Assembly: GCF_004005865.1 (NCBI RefSeq)
Contig: NZ_SACN01000001.1
Coordinates: 682,001-746,000 of the forward strand
DNA length: 64,000 bases
Reading direction: 5' to 3'
Source of the DNA: Sphingomonas crocodyli
Lineage (GTDB): Bacteria; Pseudomonadota; Alphaproteobacteria; Sphingomonadales; Sphingomonadaceae
The first letter of the stretch is position 1. Each line of letters opens with the position of its first letter. Position numbers and translations under genes: made by a program. Below, in pieces: positions 60,025-64,000 of this stretch. A model generated the notes under the pieces. The model had not been told where the DNA came from, did no database searches, and saw nothing but the letters and a program-made list of their open reading frames with translations.

Positions 60025-60951
60025 GTGAAGCATGATGAGGGGCGCCCGCTCACCCGGTACGATTTCGACAGCGCAGAAGATTGGCTTCGCTATTGCCACC
60101 AAAGCGGCATCGACCTGGTGGACGTAACAGAGGGTGGGCAATTTAACGGGGTGCACGGAAGCGGACCTTATGCGTCCCTCCTCGCCGGCATCTACGGCCA
60201 CAATCGACAGGAATATAAGCGCGCGTGGGAAGGCAGGGTCACAGACGCGATAGGGCTGACGCAATTCAAGCGGGCTTATCGCGCGGTAGCCTTTGCCAAT
60301 TGTTTGGGTCTTATCCTCAACACGAAGGTTGATGTAACCTGGTCCACGGTCGGCGTGCGCAACGACGCGCAGATCGCACAGCTTCAGAATCAACTACTCG
60401 ACGTGCTTCGCGGATGGTACCGGCGGAAGGGTGTACCGGCAGCCTGGTTGTGGGTGCTCGAAAATGGCCAGACCCACGGCGTGCACACCCACCTCTTCTT
60501 TCACGTGCCGGACGATCAGGTGATCGACTTCAAGAGCACGAACGGCTTCAACGAATTTCTCCGTCGCCGGCTCCAATATATCGTGAAGCGGCCTCTGCTA
60601 CTGACGCCGGACTCCAAAACGGTGCGGATCAGTCATGTTAATGGTCGGCAGGTCGGCTGGCAGTGGGAGCGCTTCCGATACATGATGAAGGGCTTGCGCG
60701 TGGTGGATCGACGCTCACCACATTCAGATCCAACTCGGCGCTTTGCGGCCAGGGGAAAATTGAGGCTTGCTGACCAAGGTCGCGTAATGGGCCGACGGGT
60801 CGGTTTTTCCCCTTTGCTGCAGGATCGATCGATCGCGCTGTGGCAGCAACGCAACGCATTACCAGATTTGAATGTCGGCCACTCCGGCCCGATTGCCTAT
60901 GACGGTCGCTTTCTCGCTTGGTATGACGATCACGCCCATCTCCTTCGTTAG
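60025..60951 (+). CDS. Possible HUH-type rolling-circle initiator / inovirus replication-like protein
   Basis: About 308 residues from the GTG at 60025 (a TTG at 59974 would add 17 residues). Three motifs appear in Rep order: LILNTKVDVTWSTVG (about 96-110, motif I-like), GVHTHLFFHVP (152-162, the HxH metal site, with Thr between the histidines), and FRYMMKGLRV (217-226, candidate catalytic Tyr219 with Lys222). WLWVLENG before the HxH motif also fits. Most of the rest is basic. Inference: it nicks DNA at an origin, perhaps at the 16-bp repeats just upstream. I have not seen this family named, and the HxH spacing could be fortuitous. Confidence 0.6.
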   Translation: MKHDEGRPLTRYDFDSAEDWLRYCHQSGIDLVDVTEGGQFNGVHGSGPYASLLAGIYGHNRQEYKRAWEGRVTDAIGLTQFKRAYRAVAFANCLGLILNTKVDVTWSTVGVRNDAQIAQLQNQLLDVLRGWYRRKGVPAAWLWVLENGQTHGVHTHLFFHVPDDQVIDFKSTNGFNEFLRRRLQYIVKRPLLLTPDSKTVRISHVNGRQVGWQWERFRYMMKGLRVVDRRSPHSDPTRRFAARGKLRLADQGRVMGRRVGFSPLLQDRSIALWQQRNALPDLNVGHSGPIAYDGRFLAWYDDHAHLLR

Positions 60952-61047
60952 ACAACTGGTTGGTGGGGCGGCGATCTCTCGCCTTTCGCGACATCGATAG
61001 ACGCCAGCGGTCTCGAGACCCGGAGCTCATTCGCCTCGATGGCTCTC

Positions 61048-61686
61048 CTAGGCTTCGGGCCAATTCTGGCGATGTTCCGAGAGAAGTCGCGCCATCTCGT
61101 CGTGATCGGCGCGGTCGTGCGGGGACACATACCAGTCGCTACTAGGATCATCGAAACTTTCGCCGGCAGGGAGCAGTTCTGCCGCCTCGGCTGCTCGCAC
61201 CCACCAGCATCGGCCGCCGGGATATGCATCGAGGCGACCGGCTTTAATGAGCTCCGCCAGTGGCAGGTCGCCATCGGCGAACCAGGCAACCCGAAGATCG
61301 TAGGGCCAGGGCGGAAGATACTTGCTCATCTGGTGCAGCGTCTTGGCTCGCTCTCGCGCGGCCACAAGGGCTTGGATGTCCATCGTCAGCACCTTCGGAT
61401 CGGCTTCATCAACCGGGTCGTCCCAATATGCGATGCGGCGTTTGGCCGTCGGTGGCACGAAGTAGATGCTCTCGGGATCATGTAGTCGTCGGCCGAGACC
61501 TGCATGACTAACCAATGCAACGTAATCGACCCAGGTCTCCAACCTGGGCGACGTATAATAGCGAAGCATGCGCGACCCGATGCCGGCCTTGGCCAGATCG
61601 GCGATTGGCCGCGGGAGACGGTTTATATTCACGTCGAATCCGAGCGGCAGGTCAGGCTCTTCGCAACCGAAGATATTGATACGCAT
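61048..61686 (-). CDS. Hypothetical protein (212 aa)
   Basis: 212 residues starting MRINIFGCEEPDLPLGFD. The sequence has normal codon-like composition and alternating hydrophobic pattern, with DYVALVSHAGLGRRL and YPGGRCWWVRAAEAAELLP; no motif recognised. It is the last of three leftward genes (with the 326-residue protein and the primase-polymerase), separated by about 60 nt from the former. Converges on the HUH-like gene. Element-specific function unknown. Confidence 0.65.
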   Translation of the reverse strand: MRINIFGCEEPDLPLGFDVNINRLPRPIADLAKAGIGSRMLRYYTSPRLETWVDYVALVSHAGLGRRLHDPESIYFVPPTAKRRIAYWDDPVDEADPKVLTMDIQALVAARERAKTLHQMSKYLPPWPYDLRVAWFADGDLPLAELIKAGRLDAYPGGRCWWVRAAEAAELLPAGESFDDPSSDWYVSPHDRADHDEMARLLSEHRQNWPEA

Positions 61687-61746
61687 AGTGAAGCTCCTAA
61701 AGAGGCGCGGCTATATATTGATCTCGTGGCGGCTCTGCTCGGTGAG

Positions 61747-62727
61747 CTATTCGAGAGTCAGTTCCGTCGGGCCTTCGGCCGGCGGCCAATCCGGTCCAGC
61801 CCAATCGAGAGTGATTTCATTACTTTCAGATTGGACTTCGATCGGCGCAGGGGGCTGCGGTGGCCGCGGGGTCACCAATATGGCCGCCTCCCGTCCGTGC
61901 TCAATCATCTTGAACTGGAAGTCGGGCACCTGATCGAGGGCCACCGTTTCAATGATCCTTTGCCAAGCTTCCTTCGCCGTCATGGGCATGTAGCCAATCC
62001 GCGACATCGCTTCTCGCTTAGAGATGATCTGTGGTCCTCGCCGCGGATCACCACCGACGAATGTGCGCGCCCAGCCATCAAGTCGGTATTCTATTCCCGA
62101 CAGAGGCGTCATGGGCAGAGGGTGCCAAAGGAAGTTCTCGTAGGCGATCTGATGCGACAGCCACTCGCATAACGTGACCCGGTAGCAGCCTCGCTTTGCT
62201 GCGATCGGCCGAGCTTCAACAAGCGGGACCTTCGGCCGAAAGTCCTCATCCCACCAGTTGTCGACGGTAATCAGGGTGTTGTTGAGGCGACTCATTGCTG
62301 CAGTCGCGCTGCCGAAGCTGTCGCCACCCAACCCCAGGTCGATACACATCGTTTCAACGCTGATTTCGGCCTGATGGTAAAGCGCGCCCTTGTCGCCTTT
62401 GAACGCAGATTGGCTGACGATATAATCGAGATAGGGCGCATCGCCGATAAGGGCGAGCGGCTCGAGGACAAACTGCGGCTCGAGCCGGAACTGCGCAGGC
62501 TTCCTCTTTTCCCAACAACGAAACCAAGTGCTCCCGATCGGCTGCACAGACAGTACAGAAGTCCGGAGGAGGCCCCTGACACGAAGGAAATCCTTCTGCG
62601 GATCGAAATCCGGGCGGCGACTAAATTCGCGCGCGCGCGGCTGGTGCTGATCCGAAGGGCGGAAGGGGTTCACTTGCCGAAAGTGGCTCGGGTCGCCAAA
62701 CGGAAGATAAGGGCGGTAATCGGTCAC
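61747..62727 (-). CDS. Hypothetical protein, possible replication accessory
   Basis: 326 residues. Begins MTDYRPYLPFGDPSHFRQVNPFRP; the middle has SVETMCIDLGLGGDSFGSATAAMSRLNNTLITVDNWW, a helical stretch that could be a winged helix as in plasmid initiators, and DWAGPDWPPAEGPTELTLE at the acidic end. I recognise no named family. Its ATG overlaps the stop of the primase-polymerase by four bases, so the two are translationally coupled and this protein is probably a replication partner. Confidence 0.6.
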   Translation of the reverse strand: MTDYRPYLPFGDPSHFRQVNPFRPSDQHQPRAREFSRRPDFDPQKDFLRVRGLLRTSVLSVQPIGSTWFRCWEKRKPAQFRLEPQFVLEPLALIGDAPYLDYIVSQSAFKGDKGALYHQAEISVETMCIDLGLGGDSFGSATAAMSRLNNTLITVDNWWDEDFRPKVPLVEARPIAAKRGCYRVTLCEWLSHQIAYENFLWHPLPMTPLSGIEYRLDGWARTFVGGDPRRGPQIISKREAMSRIGYMPMTAKEAWQRIIETVALDQVPDFQFKMIEHGREAAILVTPRPPQPPAPIEVQSESNEITLDWAGPDWPPAEGPTELTLE

Positions 62728-64000
62728 TTCTCTTCTCCATCGGCTCGCGCGACAAGAAAAGTGAGATTGAGATGCTCATTTATATTGTTTGAATTTTCGT
62801 TCTTGAAGTTAGACGATGCGCTTGCCTGATCGTCTCCCCCCACACCACTGGATATCCAGGCACCGGGGAATGATACCTTTTTCGCTTCGGCGACCGTGAA
62901 CTCGACGCACGGCCGATATTCGGTGATGTGTCCGCGGCCCTTCCCATAGCGGTGCCGGGACCAGTAGCCCCGCGACACGAGCGTGGCGCGCACGCGCTTG
63001 ACATGCGGGATGGAATAGTCCGTCAGGCGAACTAGGGTCTCGACGCTTGCGAAGCAACCGCGATCGTCGCGGCAGAGGCAAAGCATAAGCTGCGAGATCT
63101 TGACCGCTGCGGGCGGCAGGAGCTCGACCGCCGTCTCCGGTTGGGACTTGGCGAACCAGCGGCCGAAGGCTGCAATGGTGTTGATCGCCTGCGCGAAGCT
63201 CTCGAAGCGGGGCTGATAGCGCAGCGTGCTGTCTCCGAAGCCACGAACGATATCACCGTCAGCCGCACGCTTGATCGTATAGCGTGCCTTTTCAAGCGCG
63301 TCCTCGAAGGCCCAAGACGTCGAGCCGCTACGCTTAGGGCGGCGCAGGTCGGCCTGAAGCTCGAACTCGCGCCACCCCAGCTCTGCGAGCTTGTGCACGT
63401 CATCAATGCCCTGCTGCCAAATGGCAAAGATGATGTCGCGAAGCAGCTTGTCGCGTCCGTCCGCAACGAGGCAATTGATCGGCTTGTTGTTCTCGCTCTC
63501 CGTCGCCACCGTCATCGTCTCGAGACGTGCCTTAAGGCGCTTCTGAAGGCGTTTGACGTTGGCAGACGTGATCAGGGCCAGCTCAGCGTGCTTGGTATCG
63601 AGAGGGCTGCGGCCGCACCAGTAATAAGGTTTACCGGTGAGGGGATGGATGCCGAAGCAAACGACATACGATCCGGCGCCAAGAATGTCGTACCCATCAC
63701 CGTGGGCGGTGGCAATTTTCTCGGAGGCGCGAAAGAAGAGAGCCCGCCGCGGCCAACGACCGATCCGCACGAGTGGCTCGCCAGCAACTTCCTCGCGCAC
63801 GATCGCTTCGAGGCGCGCAGCTTCGGCCTCATCTTCGACGTCGATATCGATCGCAATGACGTCGCCGCACACGATGGCCACGCCAAAATATGCGAAGCGA
63901 TTCGCCTCGTGCAGCACCGCCTCACGCGAGCGATGCCGCCGCTTAGGGTCGTTCCATCCTTTGAGCGCCGCCTGCTTCCCGCCGTCCTTGATCGGCAGCA
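62724..64000 (-). CDS. Bifunctional DNA primase/polymerase (prim-pol), 5' end outside the window
   Basis: The frame continues without stop to the right edge, beyond the first internal start at 63917; the added part reads PIKDGGKQAALKGWND, the usual opening of prim-pol proteins. The DxD metal site is at GDVIAIDIDVEDE, followed by the YDILGAGSYVVCFG and GKPYYW block. The C-terminal half has a winged-helix-like stretch (ETLVRLTDYSIPHVKRVRATL) and an acidic, Asn-rich tail. Primes and copies DNA of a plasmid, phage or integrative element. At least 425 residues are visible. Coupled to the downstream 326-residue gene by ATGA overlap. Confidence 0.85.
   Translation of the reverse strand, partial: LPIKDGGKQAALKGWNDPKRRHRSREAVLHEANRFAYFGVAIVCGDVIAIDIDVEDEAEAARLEAIVREEVAGEPLVRIGRWPRRALFFRASEKIATAHGDGYDILGAGSYVVCFGIHPLTGKPYYWCGRSPLDTKHAELALITSANVKRLQKRLKARLETMTVATESENNKPINCLVADGRDKLLRDIIFAIWQQGIDDVHKLAELGWREFELQADLRRPKRSGSTSWAFEDALEKARYTIKRAADGDIVRGFGDSTLRYQPRFESFAQAINTIAAFGRWFAKSQPETAVELLPPAAVKISQLMLCLCRDDRGCFASVETLVRLTDYSIPHVKRVRATLVSRGYWSRHRYGKGRGHITEYRPCVEFTVAEAKKVSFPGAWISSGVGGDDQASASSNFKNENSNNINEHLNLTFLVARADGEEK

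Noticed and set aside
57271..64000. Integrase, tRNA attachment site or phage structural genes marking the element
   Set aside because: I looked for tyrosine/serine recombinase motifs, tRNA ends and capsid or terminase genes and saw none in the window; the borders may lie outside.

Overview
The window looks like a chromosome segment (or very large replicon) of a GC-rich alphaproteobacterium, most likely a sphingomonad. The clues are the giant NAD-specific glutamate dehydrogenase, a DUF3422 membrane protein, a bifunctional PutA without the N-terminal DNA-binding domain, and two TonB-dependent receptors next to amino-acid or hydantoin catabolic genes. The species call is inference only.

Region A (1-22.2 kb) is a catabolic block. 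From about 19.4 kb down to the left edge, eleven consecutive genes read on the minus strand: an Asp/Glu/hydantoin racemase, a TonB-dependent receptor, HyuA, HyuB, an EamA transporter, an M24 prolidase-like peptidase, an Lrp/AsnC regulator, PutA, a 51-residue ORF, a DUF3422 protein and NAD-glutamate dehydrogenase. A divergent operon (XRE-cupin regulator, MFS transporter, cyclophilin) reads rightward from the same intergenic region, which carries two identical 14-bp repeats. Taken together this suggests uptake of a cyclic, possibly proline-containing peptide or lactam, ring opening by HyuAB, cleavage of Xaa-Pro by the M24 enzyme, proline to glutamate by PutA and glutamate to 2-oxoglutarate by GDH.

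Region B (22.2-27.1 kb) holds a two-gene unit of unknown function next to a 24-nt perfect palindrome, an M14 metallocarboxypeptidase, and a decayed stretch with a frameshifted 3' end of an ALDH7-type aldehyde dehydrogenase and a fragment of a LuxR helix-turn-helix.

Region C (27.1-38.6 kb) is a second catabolic cluster, all on the plus strand: a MalT-like LuxR regulator, a short HyuA-like protein, a TonB-dependent receptor, an NCS1 permease, a racemase, a DUF917 protein, another racemase and a small XRE-like protein. The NCS1, HyuA, DUF917 and racemase combination points to hydantoin- or thiohydantoin-type substrates.

Region D (38.9-40.9 kb) has a small membrane protein and a short-chain dehydrogenase divergent from a TetR regulator, with two palindromic operators between them.

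Region E (41.1-55.1 kb) looks like a defence or DNA-processing island, all on the minus strand: a 1964-residue DUF4011 helicase-nuclease, a Gabija-like UvrD helicase plus OLD nuclease pair, and a Rad50/Mre11-like ATPase plus phosphoesterase pair. Two overlapping SHOCT-domain membrane proteins follow (55.3-57.0 kb).

Region F (57.3-64 kb) looks like part of a plasmid or integrative element: a tight four-gene operon with a putative PD-(D/E)XK nuclease and a DUF2958 protein, a 16-bp iteron-like tandem repeat, a possible HUH-type rolling-circle initiator, two unrecognised proteins and a primase-polymerase that runs off the right edge. I saw no rRNA, tRNA, CRISPR array, intact insertion sequence or integrase.
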